From an uncultured Desulfobulbaceae bacterium (lineage in GTDB: Bacteria; Desulfobacterota; Desulfobulbia; Desulfobulbales; BM004): a stretch of DNA of 18,073 bases. The stretch covers positions 1-18,073 of the forward strand of contig CAMYJP010000134.1 of the NCBI GenBank assembly GCA_947258675.1, written 5' to 3'. The position numbers were made by a program, and so were the translations under genes. The notes beneath the pieces are model-generated. The model made no database searches, was not told the origin of the DNA, and saw only the letters and a program-made list of their open reading frames with translations. Position 1 is the stretch's first letter. The number at the start of each line of letters is the position of its first letter. This document shows positions 7,512-15,300 of the stretch, in pieces.

Positions 7512-7842
7512 TGGTCCTTCGGACTTCCCGGAGTTTATACCCCTTGCGGGGTGCTCCTCGAATCTGCCGGGAGTTTGAAAACTCGCGGAGTTTATGCTCC
7601 GAAGGGGTGCTCAGACAGTCGGAGTCTACGTCACTTCGTGACTCCGCTTACCTCAAACTCCTTTTTTGGCAGCTTCTGTGGTGCTCGGCTGCGTGCCAAT
7701 GGGAAAAACCGAAAAATTTTAAATATTCTAGCGCCCCCCATTTAGGGGGCTCGAAGTCGGAGTTTATGCCCTTCAGGGTGCTTATCTCCTGGGGCCACCC
7801 GCACTGCGGGTGGAGTCTCACTTGAAAGCAAGTGTGTTTTTT
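7512..7842 (+). repeat. Array of short, sequence-varied hairpins with a repeated GGAGTYT head
   Basis: GGAGTTT or GGAGTCT occurs six times on this strand, at 7530, 7570, 7587, 7621, 7759 and 7812, with an inverted AAACTCC at 7655-7661. Each copy leads into or contains a small hairpin whose stem differs: ACCCC-TTGC-GGGGT (7539-7552), GAGTT-TGAA-AACTC (7571-7584), CTCC-GAA-GGGG (7597-7607), GTCAC-TTC-GTGAC (7630-7642), CCC-TTCA-GGG (7769-7778) and CACTTG-AAAG-CAAGTG (7819-7834). Three copies share the frame GGAGTTTAT, hairpin, GGGTGCTC/T (7530-7556, 7587-7612, 7759-7782). Other hairpins in the block are GTCC-TTC-GGAC (7514-7524), GCCCCC/GGGGGC (7733-7750) and CCACCCGC-ACT-GCGGGTGG (7795-7813). 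Constant heads with paired changes in the stems suggest a structured RNA or a DNA repeat family. I do not recognise a named family. Confidence 0.72.
7819..7842 (+). terminator. Terminator-like hairpin at the end of the hairpin array
   Basis: CACTTG (7819-7824) pairs with CAAGTG (7829-7834) around an AAAG loop, followed after TG by six T residues (7837-7842). The stem is short and only half G+C, so it is a modest intrinsic terminator at best. If active, it would end a transcript running through the array on the + strand and would separate it from the DUF2279 gene. Confidence 0.45.
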
Positions 7843-8071
7843 GAAAGGGATATAAGGGCAAATTATGGTTTCCATGTCGTTCGTGACAGCAACTTAAAGG
7901 TAATGTATAATTATTCTGCGGTTACGATCGGGGTTGCATTATAATTTCAGATGGTTAACCGATGGGGATAGCTTTAAATTAGAGACAGTGATTCGTTATT
8001 ATTGAGCGGGCTGAACCTTTATTTGGCTGCTGCGGATTTGATTGAAACCTGGAACCGCCGTGCGTGAATTG

Positions 8072-8896
8072 ATGAAAAGCTTTTCCAAATATATATCCCT
8101 CATTATCTTGTTGTGCGCATTGATTCTGCCTGCAAATTGTCATGCGGCAGACTCCATTCTTGATTTTTCAACCTGGTCTAAAGAAAAAAAAGTGATCGGA
8201 GCTAATTTGGCAGGTGTTTTATTCATTACTACGTGGGGAGTCATTAATTGGGATTATGGGCAGACAAGCCCGCATGCAGAATCTGAAGGATGGTTTGAGA
8301 AAGACACCAAAGAGGGAGGGGCAGACAAGCTGGGGCATTTTTATGATGCGTATGTAGTGCAAAGGGGTTTGTCGTTACTATATGAATCTTGGGGATATAA
8401 AAAAAAAGCTGCAGCCTACTATGGTTTTCTTTCTTCCTTTGGAATATTCAGCTATATGGAATTTGGTGACTCCTTCAGTGATTTTGGATTCTCATATGAG
8501 GATTTTATAATGAATTTTTTAGGAAGCGGGATAGGATATCTCATAGATTTGAATCCGGATATTGCTTCAAAAATAGATTTTCGGATAGAAATTGAACCAG
8601 ATCTCAGTAAAGGTGACTTTTTCACAGATTATGAAAACCATAAGTATTTGATGGCAATCAAATTAGATGGATTTGATTTTATCGACGGGCCGCTTGAATA
8701 TTTGGAATTACACACCGGATATTATGGCAGGGGATATTCTGACAGCAATATAAAGGATGAAAGAAATGTATATGTTGGTTTAGGTATAAATCTTTCCAAA
8801 ATTTTTGCGGACTATAAATATTACAAAACATCGACAGTATTAAATTATCTCCAAATTCCATTCACTTCCCTTCAATTTAGAAAAGATCTCAACTAA
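8072..8896 (+). CDS. DUF2279 (YfiM-like) exported protein
   Basis: The chosen start, ATG at 8072, gives a clean signal peptide: MKSFSKY, then a hydrophobic run to about residue 22, with a likely cut after NCHA. Upstream in-frame TTG (8042) and GTG (8060) would put ten or fewer extra residues before it; neither has a good ribosome binding site. The mature part contains GGADKLGHFYDAYVVQRGLSLLYESWGY, the hallmark of DUF2279/YfiM-type periplasmic or outer-membrane proteins, followed by GDSFSDFGFSYEDFIMNFLGSGIGYL. The C-terminal ~80 residues are rich in aromatics and alternate in polarity (for example YVGLGINLSKIF), which fits beta strands. There is no lipobox Cys at the cut site. The function of the family is unknown; an envelope role is inferred. 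It is followed 93 bp later by uvrB. Confidence 0.84.
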   Translation: MKSFSKYISLIILLCALILPANCHAADSILDFSTWSKEKKVIGANLAGVLFITTWGVINWDYGQTSPHAESEGWFEKDTKEGGADKLGHFYDAYVVQRGLSLLYESWGYKKKAAAYYGFLSSFGIFSYMEFGDSFSDFGFSYEDFIMNFLGSGIGYLIDLNPDIASKIDFRIEIEPDLSKGDFFTDYENHKYLMAIKLDGFDFIDGPLEYLELHTGYYGRGYSDSNIKDERNVYVGLGINLSKIFADYKYYKTSTVLNYLQIPFTSLQFRKDLN

Positions 8897-8989
8897 TCCT
8901 TTCAGTTATTAATCTGACGGTGAATTTTTTCCTTAATAGACATGGGACCGGTTTATATATTTTAGTAGTTTAATTCGAGAGAAATAACT

Positions 8990-10990
8990 TTGACAACAAT
9001 GTTTAAAATAGAATCAGCGTTTCAGCCAAAGGGAGACCAGCCTTCTGCCATAAAAGAATTGGTGCGTGGGGTTCAAGCTGGAGAGAGTGATCAGGTGCTC
9101 TTGGGAGTAACTGGTTCCGGAAAAACATTTACCATGGCCAAAGTAGTTGAAGAGGTTCAGCGACCGACTTTAGTAATAGCACCAAATAAGACACTTGCAG
9201 CGCAACTCTTTGTTGAATTTAAAGAGCTTTTTCCTGAAAACGCAGTGGAGTATTTTGTCAGTTATTATGATTATTATCAACCTGAGGCGTATATCCCCCA
9301 GTCAGACATTTATATTGAGAAAGACTCGTCAATCAACGATGCTATCGATAAAATGCGTCATTCTGCCACGCGTTCTCTGTTAACCCGTCGGGATGTTTTG
9401 ATTGTAGCCAGTGTTTCCTGTATTTATGGATTGGGGGCGCCTGAAGAATACAGAGATATGACGCTTTTTCTTAAAGAAGGCGAAGAATTTCCACGGGACG
9501 AAATGCAGCGTCGTTTGGTCTACATGCTCTATGAAAGAAATGATATATCTTTCCATCGCGGCACGTTCCGAGTTCGAGGCGATGTACTTGAAATTTTTCC
9601 TGCCTATGAGGAGGATCGTGCAGTAAGGGTGGAGCTGTTTGGAGACAGGATAGAAGCAATCAAGATTGTAGATCCATTGCGGGGAATTGTACTTGGTCAA
9701 GCAAAGGAATTAACGGTATTTGCCGGCAGCCATTTTGTCACTTCTGCAGAAAGATTAAAGATCGCTCTAAAAACAATTAAGGAAGAATTAAAGGAACGAC
9801 TGACTTTTTTAGAGCAACAGAACAGACTGCTTGAAGGGCAGCGACTAGAACAGCGAACCATGTTCGATCTGGAAATGATCAGTGAACTTGGATATTGCAG
9901 TGGTATTGAGAACTATAGCCGTCACCTTACCGGGAAATTGCCAGGAGAACCACCGCCGACTTTATTGGACTATTTCCCGCCCGATTTTATTTTGTTTGCG
10001 GATGAAAGCCATATTACAGTTCCACAACTTCATGGAATGTACCGAGGAGACAGATCCCGGAAAAAAACGTTGGTTGAATTTGGTTTCAGACTCCCGTCAG
10101 CTTTAGATAATCGTCCTTTACGTTTCGATGAATTTGATGCACGGATCAACCAGATAATTTTTGTATCCGCCACACCAGGTGAACTTGAATTTGAAAGGGC
10201 AAAAGGCAGGGTGGTAGAACAGTTAATTAGGCCTACAGGTTTGATGGATCCTGCAATAGAAATACGACAAGCTGACAATCAGGTGGATGATCTGCTGGCG
10301 GAAATCAGAGTAAGAACCGAAAGAAACGAAGCGGTTTTGGTAACCACACTCACTAAACGAATGGCAGAAGATTTAACAGATTATTATGAGAAAGTCGGTG
10401 TACTCGTCCGGTATCTTCATTCTGACATCAAAACTCTGGAGCGCATGGAACTTATTCGAGACCTGCGACAGGGTGAGTTTAATGTGTTGGTAGGCATTAA
10501 TCTGCTGCGAGAGGGCCTTGATATTCCTGAAGTATCCCTGGTGGCAATTCTTGATGCTGATAAGGAAGGATTTTTGCGAAGTGAACGTTCCTTAATTCAA
10601 ACCTGTGGCCGGGCTGCCCGCAATGTGGATGGGCTGGTAATTCTTTATGCTAATAAAATAACCGGTTCTATCCAAAGAACGGTTGATGTAACATCTAGGC
10701 GAAGAACTATCCAGGCTGCGTTTAACCAGGAACACAACATTACTCCGGAAAGTGTCCGCAGTAGTATCAAGGATCTCGTACAGACCATTTATGAGAAAGA
10801 TTATGTTACTGTGCCAATGGAAACAAGTGAGGATGTGATTGAATATAATAGCGTGCAGGATATACGCAGGGAGATTAAAAAACTTGAGAAAGAAATGAAT
10901 GCTGCCGCAAAAGAATTGGCTTTTGAGGAGGCGGCTACCATTCGAGATCGGATAAGGCTATTAAGGGATTTGGAACTTGAGCTGCTCTGA
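8990..10990 (+). CDS. uvrB: Excinuclease ABC subunit B
   Basis: DNA-damage verification helicase of nucleotide excision repair; it is loaded by UvrA and recruits UvrC. The 666-residue product is full length. Visible are Walker A GVTGSGKT (residues 39-46), the beta-hairpin region [15 protein letters not shown], motif II as [10 protein letters not shown], motif VI as QTCGRAARN preceded by [27 protein letters not shown] (read in segments), and a C-terminal UVR domain in the last ~40 residues ([19 protein letters not shown]) that contacts UvrC. TTG at 8990 lies 7 nt after GAGAGA (8977-8982), while ATG at 8999 is 16 nt away, so TTG is preferred. The difference is only three residues. No SOS box was recognised upstream. 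Confidence 0.97.
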   Translation: MTTMFKIESAFQPKGDQPSAIKELVRGVQAGESDQVLLGVTGSGKTFTMAKVVEEVQRPTLVIAPNKTLAAQLFVEFKELFPENAVEYFVSYYDYYQPEAYIPQSDIYIEKDSSINDAIDKMRHSATRSLLTRRDVLIVASVSCIYGLGAPEEYRDMTLFLKEGEEFPRDEMQRRLVYMLYERNDISFHRGTFRVRGDVLEIFPAYEEDRAVRVELFGDRIEAIKIVDPLRGIVLGQAKELTVFAGSHFVTSAERLKIALKTIKEELKERLTFLEQQNRLLEGQRLEQRTMFDLEMISELGYCSGIENYSRHLTGKLPGEPPPTLLDYFPPDFILFADESHITVPQLHGMYRGDRSRKKTLVEFGFRLPSALDNRPLRFDEFDARINQIIFVSATPGELEFERAKGRVVEQLIRPTGLMDPAIEIRQADNQVDDLLAEIRVRTERNEAVLVTTLTKRMAEDLTDYYEKVGVLVRYLHSDIKTLERMELIRDLRQGEFNVLVGINLLREGLDIPEVSLVAILDADKEGFLRSERSLIQTCGRAARNVDGLVILYANKITGSIQRTVDVTSRRRTIQAAFNQEHNITPESVRSSIKDLVQTIYEKDYVTVPMETSEDVIEYNSVQDIRREIKKLEKEMNAAAKELAFEEAATIRDRIRLLRDLELELL

Positions 10991-11067
10991 AAATATTGAT
11001 GCTGTATTTATTTACTCCAACGATTTAAAACGGATGAAGCTTGATGATTCCTTAACCTCTATTGTGT

Positions 11068-11745
11068 ATGAAGAATAAAATTTTGTATAAAATATCAATT
11101 TTTTTGGTCCCAAGGCTATACTTATTCTTGACCCGGATTCTCTTCTGGACTTGCCATATTGTTGAAATAGATCACAAATATTGGCAACAATGTCGGACAA
11201 AAGAACCATTTATCGCCGCCTTCTGGCATTACAGCGTGTATTATACAATTCATCGATCACGGGGAACTGACTGGGTTGCCATGGTCAGCGCAAGTTCTGA
11301 TGGCGAATATATTTCCCAGGTCTTAACAAAGATGGGATATGAAACAGTCAGAGGGTCAAAGGGTAAAGGAAAAAAAGGACTTGCCGCCCTCAAGAGTATG
11401 ATAAAATGGGTAAAAAATGGTAAAAACGCCGCCATTGTGGCGGATGGATCTCAGGGACCGGCACGTATAGCCCAACCCGGAGCAATTCTTATAGCCAGCC
11501 ACACCGGATCACCAATTCTGCCTATGGCTTGGGCAGCAGATCGTTTTTGGGTCATTAACAGCTGGGATAAAAGTGTTGTTCCGAAACCTTTTGCAAAAAT
11601 AATTATTACATTTGGTGAACCTTTTACTGTGCCTGCCAGAATCAGTACTGAAGAAGTGGAGAATTTCAGAGTGAGTTTGGAAGTATGTTTGAATGAGCAG
11701 TATAAAAAGGTCTGGTCACTTTTTGGCCGGACAGAACATGCTTAA
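11068..11745 (+). CDS. DUF374 lysophospholipid acyltransferase family protein
   Basis: Predicted membrane-associated acyltransferase of about 225 residues. The segment AAFWHYSVYYTIH fits the acyltransferase HX4-like block of DUF374. It is followed by VSASSDGEYISQVLTKMGYETVRGS, then GKKGLAALKSMI, and VADGSQGPARIAQPGAILIASHTGSPILPM (read in two parts), a DUF374 hallmark normally written DGPRGP. The substitution to DGSQGP is conservative in layout. The family is usually thought to act on lipid A or phospholipid precursors, but the substrate here is unknown. The start is ATG 11068; TTG at 11062 is also in frame. Neither has a ribosome binding site, and in-frame TAA at 11053 blocks extension. It lies between uvrB (77 bp) and the CbiA-like gene (116 bp), probably in one transcript. 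Confidence 0.85.
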   Translation: MKNKILYKISIFLVPRLYLFLTRILFWTCHIVEIDHKYWQQCRTKEPFIAAFWHYSVYYTIHRSRGTDWVAMVSASSDGEYISQVLTKMGYETVRGSKGKGKKGLAALKSMIKWVKNGKNAAIVADGSQGPARIAQPGAILIASHTGSPILPMAWAADRFWVINSWDKSVVPKPFAKIIITFGEPFTVPARISTEEVENFRVSLEVCLNEQYKKVWSLFGRTEHA

Positions 11746-11861
11746 TAATGGATAATGAAGAATATAGGTTAGCCGAATATTTTCATTTTCGATCTCAAAA
11801 GGACTTTTTTCAGGAAAGTTACAATATCAAAACTTAAAAAAAACGTACAGGAATTTTTCAT

Positions 11862-13271
11862 TTGAATGCCGGAAAAGCAGATAATTTTTATACAAAAGGC
11901 CTGGTAGTTGCCGGAATGGGAGGCGGAGCAGGGAAAAGTATTGTAGCTGTAAGCCTTGCCGCGGCCTTTAGAAGACGAGGTAAATGTGTAGTTCCCTATA
12001 AAAAGGGGCCTGATTACATAGATGCTGGCTGGCTGCAATTAGCATCGAAAAATAACTGCTATAACCTTGATCCATATCTGATGAGTAACGAGGCAATATT
12101 AGACTCATTTCGAAAACATTTGTGGAGTTCCGATATAGTAGTTATTGAAGGAAATCGCGGCCTGTATGATGGGGTTGATGCTGAAGGTTCTTACAGTACA
12201 GCAGAATTGTCAATTTTTTTGAACCTGCCGGTTCTGCTGGTGATAGATTGTACAAAAACTACCAGAACAGTGGCGGCAATGGTTCTCGGCTGCCAAAAAC
12301 TTGATCCTCGAGTGAATATAAGAGGTGTTGTGCTAAATCGAATCGGCAGCGCACGACACGAAAAAATTATCCGACAGGCAGTTACAGAATATACCGGTCT
12401 ACCTGTATTAGGCGCACTGCAAAGAATGTCAAATGATGTTTTTCCTCAACGGCATCTGGGGGTGACACCGCATCAGGAACATGAGAACGCAGATGAAATC
12501 GCCACCATGCTTGCTGATCTGGCAGAGAAAAAACTCGAGCTGGACGGGATAGAACATATAATGGCTGACATCAAGAAACAGAGAATTAGTTCGTATACTT
12601 CAAACGAGATTACTTCTTTGAAAAAAGTGCAGATTGGTGTCTTAAAAGATTCAGTGTTTCAGTTCTATTATCCAGATAATCTGGAAGCTCTACAAAAACA
12701 GGGGGCTGAAATTGTGGAGATTAATGCGCTTACGGCTAAAGAACTGCCTGAATTGGACGGCTTATATATAGGTGGTGGGTTCCCGGAAACAAGTGCGCAT
12801 CAGCTTTCTGCAAATCAGCAGTTTCGAGATTCAGTGAAAATGCAGATTAAAGCAGGGTTACCAGTCTATGCTGAGTGTGGTGGGCTCATTTATCTGGGGC
12901 AATCTATTGTTTTAGGAAAAAAAGAATACCCGTTGGCAGGCATATTTCCTGTACGATTCGGTCTGCAGAAGAAACCTCAGGCCCATGGATATACTGTTCT
13001 TCAAGTAAGTAAGGAAAATCCGTTTTATCTGCCTGGTATGGAGATAAAAGGTCATGAATTCCGTTATAGTTCCGTGCAAGACTGGCAGGGAAATCCGGCG
13101 GATCTGGTATTGACAATGGAGCGTGGGGTCGGTTTCAAGGGCGGTCGGGATGGATTAGTCTATAAAAATGTATTAGCCCTTTATACACATATTCATGCTG
13201 CAGGTACACCGCAATGGGCCTCATGCTTTGTTGGCAAGGTCAGGGAATATCAAGGGCAGAGAAAAATTTAA
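11862..13271 (+). CDS. Cobyrinate a,c-diamide synthase family protein (CbiA/DsrN-like)
   Basis: ATP- and glutamine-dependent amidase of 469 residues, the usual CbiA/CobB length. The N-terminal synthetase domain has the P-loop VAGMGGGAGKSIVAV (Lys25), then KKGPDYIDAGWLQLAS and VVIEGNRGLYDGVD. The C-terminal class I glutamine amidotransferase domain has LDGLYIGGGFPE, the nucleophile in YAECGGLIYLG (Cys about 339) and the catalytic His in YTHIHAAG. CbiA amidates cobyrinate side chains for cobalamin. DsrN, a close homolog in sulfate metabolisers, is thought to amidate siroheme for dissimilatory sulfite reductase. KGPDYIDAGWL, rather than VGPDYLDP as in classic CbiA, and the lack of neighbouring cobalamin genes favour a DsrN-type role, but this is inference. 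Start TTG 11862 follows AGGA (11849-11852) by 9 nt; the nearby ATG at 11866 is out of frame. Confidence 0.88.
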   Translation: MNAGKADNFYTKGLVVAGMGGGAGKSIVAVSLAAAFRRRGKCVVPYKKGPDYIDAGWLQLASKNNCYNLDPYLMSNEAILDSFRKHLWSSDIVVIEGNRGLYDGVDAEGSYSTAELSIFLNLPVLLVIDCTKTTRTVAAMVLGCQKLDPRVNIRGVVLNRIGSARHEKIIRQAVTEYTGLPVLGALQRMSNDVFPQRHLGVTPHQEHENADEIATMLADLAEKKLELDGIEHIMADIKKQRISSYTSNEITSLKKVQIGVLKDSVFQFYYPDNLEALQKQGAEIVEINALTAKELPELDGLYIGGGFPETSAHQLSANQQFRDSVKMQIKAGLPVYAECGGLIYLGQSIVLGKKEYPLAGIFPVRFGLQKKPQAHGYTVLQVSKENPFYLPGMEIKGHEFRYSSVQDWQGNPADLVLTMERGVGFKGGRDGLVYKNVLALYTHIHAAGTPQWASCFVGKVREYQGQRKI

Positions 13272-13412
13272 GTAATAAGAGACCGCTGGATTAAAGAAGG
13301 AATTCAATTTATTTAAGGTAAGAATAAACTAGTGTCCATCCGGAATTGCTCTTTTTAGCAAATTCTGCGTCAATCTTCGTAATTGTTTGTGTGACGTACG
13401 CTGGTTTATTTT

Positions 13413-13742
13413 CTATTGGGGTTCTGATCCTAACGCCTTGATTTCGATCATTTTCTTTGTTTCATCCGGGGGGCCTGGCTCCACCCAATGAATAAATGAT
13501 TCTTTTACACGCATAAAGGCACCATCATCTTTCTTACATTTATCACAAATACTTTCAGCCTGATGCCTGAACATTATAACCTTGCTGGCCGGTTCACCAT
13601 CTTTGTCAACAGCAGCCATTTTTCGGCAACCGCAATCAAGTCTGACAACAACGACTCCAATACCATCAGGACTTCCTTCTAGAATACCTTGAATTAGGGC
13701 TTCTTCAGATTTGCGGGGAGTTAATTTATTCTTTTTTGCCAT
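13413..13742 (-). CDS. Small CxC/CxxC protein of unknown function
   Basis: A 109-residue soluble protein that I do not recognise. It starts with a basic stretch (MAKKNKLTPRK), then has an alternating hydrophobic strand GIGVVVVRLDCGCRKM with Cys37 and Cys39, and SICDKCKKDD with Cys66 and Cys69. The CxC plus CxxC set could hold one zinc or an Fe-S centre. The C-terminal part, FIHWVEPGPPDETKK, is acidic and proline-rich. AAGGAA lies about 7 nt before the ATG at 13742, a good ribosome binding site, which supports a real gene. It converges with the CbiA/DsrN-like gene (141 bp between the stops) and is divergent from the ferredoxin. The cysteine pattern looks like a rubredoxin or zinc-ribbon knuckle half-site, but no family is claimed. 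Confidence 0.78.
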   Translation of the reverse strand: MAKKNKLTPRKSEEALIQGILEGSPDGIGVVVVRLDCGCRKMAAVDKDGEPASKVIMFRHQAESICDKCKKDDGAFMRVKESFIHWVEPGPPDETKKMIEIKALGSEPQ

Positions 13743-14195
13743 AATATTTCCTTTTTGGGTTATGATGTTAAAGAAAAAAGTATACTTACATCAACCTCTT
13801 TTGTTTGGGGCGAACGTAAATGATTGACAATAATTGTATTGAGTAATCCGGCCTGTTATATCTGGTATTTTATCAAAAAAAAAGGTTTTTTAAATGGCCT
13901 TAAACAATTGCATCTTTTTTAAAAAAGTATGATTGGAAGGGGTTTCCATTTTTAATATAACTATTTGATATTAAATGTTTTCTTTATTTTTTTCTTTAAA
14001 GATTGAGGGAATACACTTATTATGTCGGAGCCAGAGTGGCTAGGAATTGTAGATTTTTATTGACAAAAAAAAAGGTCTGAATTAGAGGGAAGAATCTTCT
14101 ATCATTGAAGAGGAAGAAATAATCATCGCTTGATTACTTTATAGAAACAAGTGTTTTGATTGGTTTTGAAAAATTAATTTAATGGAGGTTTGATC
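13743..14195. other. AT-rich divergent intergenic region before the ferredoxin
   Basis: No protein-like frame is seen in these ~450 bases. The region has many A and T tracts, including the palindrome CTTTTTTAAAAAAG near 13914, a short operator-like dyad ACAATAATTGT near 13827-13837, and a small hairpin AGCCA-GAG-TGGCT (14029-14041). Two TTGACA hexamers occur (13824 and 14060). The region must hold the promoters of both the CxC/CxxC gene and the ferredoxin gene; its length for a 62-residue ferredoxin suggests a long leader or upstream regulatory DNA. Confidence 0.5.
14060..14088 (+). promoter_or_regulatory. Candidate promoter for the ferredoxin
   Basis: A perfect -35 hexamer TTGACA (14060-14065) is followed, after 17 nt that include a nine-A tract, by TAGAGG (14083-14088), a poor -10 match. 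A start site near 14095 would leave a leader of about 100 nt. Only the -35 box is convincing. Confidence 0.28.
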
Positions 14196-14381
14196 ATGTG
14201 GGAAGTAGTTGTTGATAAAGACAAATGTACTGGCGACGAAGAATGTGTAGATGCATGTCCATCATCTGTATTTGAAATGGTTGACGAGAAATCAGACCCT
14301 GTAAACATGGACGAATGTCTTGGTTGTGAAACCTGTATTGAGGTTTGTCCTGAGGGTGCCATTACCGTTACAGAAGTCTGA
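14196..14381 (+). CDS. Ferredoxin of the Asp14 type (D. africanus Fd III-like, [3Fe-4S]/[4Fe-4S])
   Basis: Small acidic cytosolic electron carrier, 61 residues. The first cluster motif is C11-TG-D14-EE-C17-VDA-C21-P, where Asp stands in place of the usual second Cys. The second is a full C41-LG-C44-ET-C47-IEV-C51-P. The Asp-for-Cys arrangement CxxDxxC is that of D. africanus ferredoxin III, where the first site is a [3Fe-4S] cluster that can take up a fourth metal using Asp14; the residue number is the same here. Pyrococcus furiosus ferredoxin has a comparable Asp. GGAGG (14184-14188) is 7 nt before the ATG at 14196; the in-frame TTG at 14190 is too close to it. The gene is monocistronic, closed by a strong terminator. 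Physiological partner unknown. Confidence 0.95.
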   Translation: MWEVVVDKDKCTGDEECVDACPSSVFEMVDEKSDPVNMDECLGCETCIEVCPEGAITVTEV

Positions 14382-14404
14382 TTCTTGATTTTCAGTAACA
14401 ATAT

Positions 14405-14441
14405 TAGGCCTGTCCTGTTTCGCGGACAGGCCTATTTTTTT
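14405..14441 (+). terminator. Strong intrinsic terminator after the ferredoxin
   Basis: TAGGCCTGTCC (14405-14415) and GGACAGGCCTA (14424-14434) form a perfect 11-bp stem with loop TGTTTCGC, followed directly by seven T residues. It begins 24 nt after the ferredoxin stop. The stem is a perfect inverted repeat flanked by A and T, so it could act in both directions. Confidence 0.93.
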
Positions 14442-14500
14442 GTGCGTTAGCTGCTAAATTCATAAGTCATTACTATAACAAATAAGAGATGATACGGATC

Positions 14501-14518
14501 TGTGTTCAAAATAACACA
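14501..14518. promoter_or_regulatory. Operator-like inverted repeat
   Basis: TGTGTT, six bases (CAAAAT), then AACACA make a perfect dyad within the 275-bp gap between the ferredoxin terminator and the membrane-protein gene. The geometry fits a dimeric regulator site, but no specific regulator is recognised and it lies about 200 bp before the next start codon. The rest of this gap is AT-rich and shows no gene. Confidence 0.25.
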
Positions 14519-14716
14519 AATTAATTTTCTAATACCTTTTGGGTAGTTATTCTGTAAATAGTGTATTCTATTTGGACTTTGTTCCGGATTGTTTGGATGG
14601 AATTTAGAAGAGTTCTTATATAAATCTATGATTTGCCAATTGAGAACATATCATTATAGTTAATAAATTTGAGAAAAACAGAGTCGACTGTGAGAACTTT
14701 GGCCTGAGGCCGGATA

Positions 14717-15166
14717 ATGTCTGTTAAACCAGCGAATAGCAGATTTTTAAATCGATTTAAGCCCGGTGCACCAGTTCATATTCATCTTTTTATTGCTGCC
14801 CTGATCTGGAGCATAGTAGGAATATTTTTACTGGGCAATGGCTTATTATTTACAAGCATGGGGGATAAAACCTGGTTTTCTTTGCTGGGAGTTGGAATTG
14901 GAACTTGTAAATCTATCTGGGTCTTGGATAAAGTTGCCCAAAAGAACATAAATCGGATTCAGAAATTCGAAAATCGAACCTGTATTGGGTCGGTTTATTC
15001 GTATAAATCATGGGTACTTATTATCGTTATGATCCTCATGGGGCGTTATCTCCGATCCTCTGGACTGCCTGCTGAATATGTTGGAATTCTCTATGCAGCA
15101 GTGGGTTGGGGTTTATTGCTGTCAAGCAGACTCATTTGGATGGCAAGAATACGTATGAGAGCATAA
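14717..15166 (+). CDS. Small integral membrane protein of unknown function
   Basis: A 149-residue protein with about four hydrophobic segments: residues ~22-46 (HLFIAALIWSIVGIFLLGNG), ~53-70, ~98-112 (WVLIIVMILMGRYL) and ~117-138. The N-terminus (SRFLNRFKPG) and the loop after the second segment (KVAQKNINRIQKFENRT) are basic, which would place them on the cytoplasmic side. I do not recognise a named family. GAGG (14706-14709) is 7 nt before the ATG, but it falls inside a small hairpin GGCC-TGA-GGCC (14701-14711) that could limit initiation. It lies 134 bp before the broken alr gene on the same strand. Confidence 0.75.
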   Translation: MSVKPANSRFLNRFKPGAPVHIHLFIAALIWSIVGIFLLGNGLLFTSMGDKTWFSLLGVGIGTCKSIWVLDKVAQKNINRIQKFENRTCIGSVYSYKSWVLIIVMILMGRYLRSSGLPAEYVGILYAAVGWGLLLSSRLIWMARIRMRA

Positions 15167-15300
15167 GCATTTGGTGATCTCATTCCCGCCGGTATGACTT
15201 TATTTTGGAAAAAATAAATAAGCTAAAAAAGTAATTAACTAGATTTACTAAAAAAATATATTTTTACAAAAAGACTCTAGCGCATCATCAATTAAAGAAT

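Larger units (their letters stand above)
7260..8071. other. Gene-poor intergenic region of about 0.8 kb
   Basis: No reading frame here looks like a protein. Several frames stay open through 7300-7830, but they run across the hairpin repeats and translate them in different registers, which points to chance. The left part (7260-7455) holds little beyond a CTGGT/ACCAG hairpin near 7395-7409. At 7456-7462 GTCGGCA pairs with TGCCGAC at 7471-7477. From about 7512 to 7842 lies the hairpin array, listed separately. The segment 7843-8071 is AT-rich and presumably carries the promoter of the DUF2279 gene; I see no clear -35/-10 pair. Confidence 0.6.

Noticed and set aside
7285..7825. Open frames of about 100 residues on the + strand across the hairpin region
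   Set aside because: Three overlapping frames translate the same hairpin repeats in different registers, with no domain-like pattern and no ribosome binding sites.
7512..7842. CRISPR array or integron attC sites
   Set aside because: Spacing between GGAGTYT heads is irregular (17 to 138 nt), the heads are too short for CRISPR repeats, and no cas or integrase gene or attC core sites are seen.
13824..13850. Second TTGACA as a ferredoxin promoter
   Set aside because: No acceptable -10 hexamer at 15-19 nt spacing, and it is about 370 nt from the start codon.
14029..14041. Possible tRNA fragment around the AGCCA/TGGCT hairpin
   Set aside because: No T-loop GTTCRA sequence or acceptor pairing is found around it.
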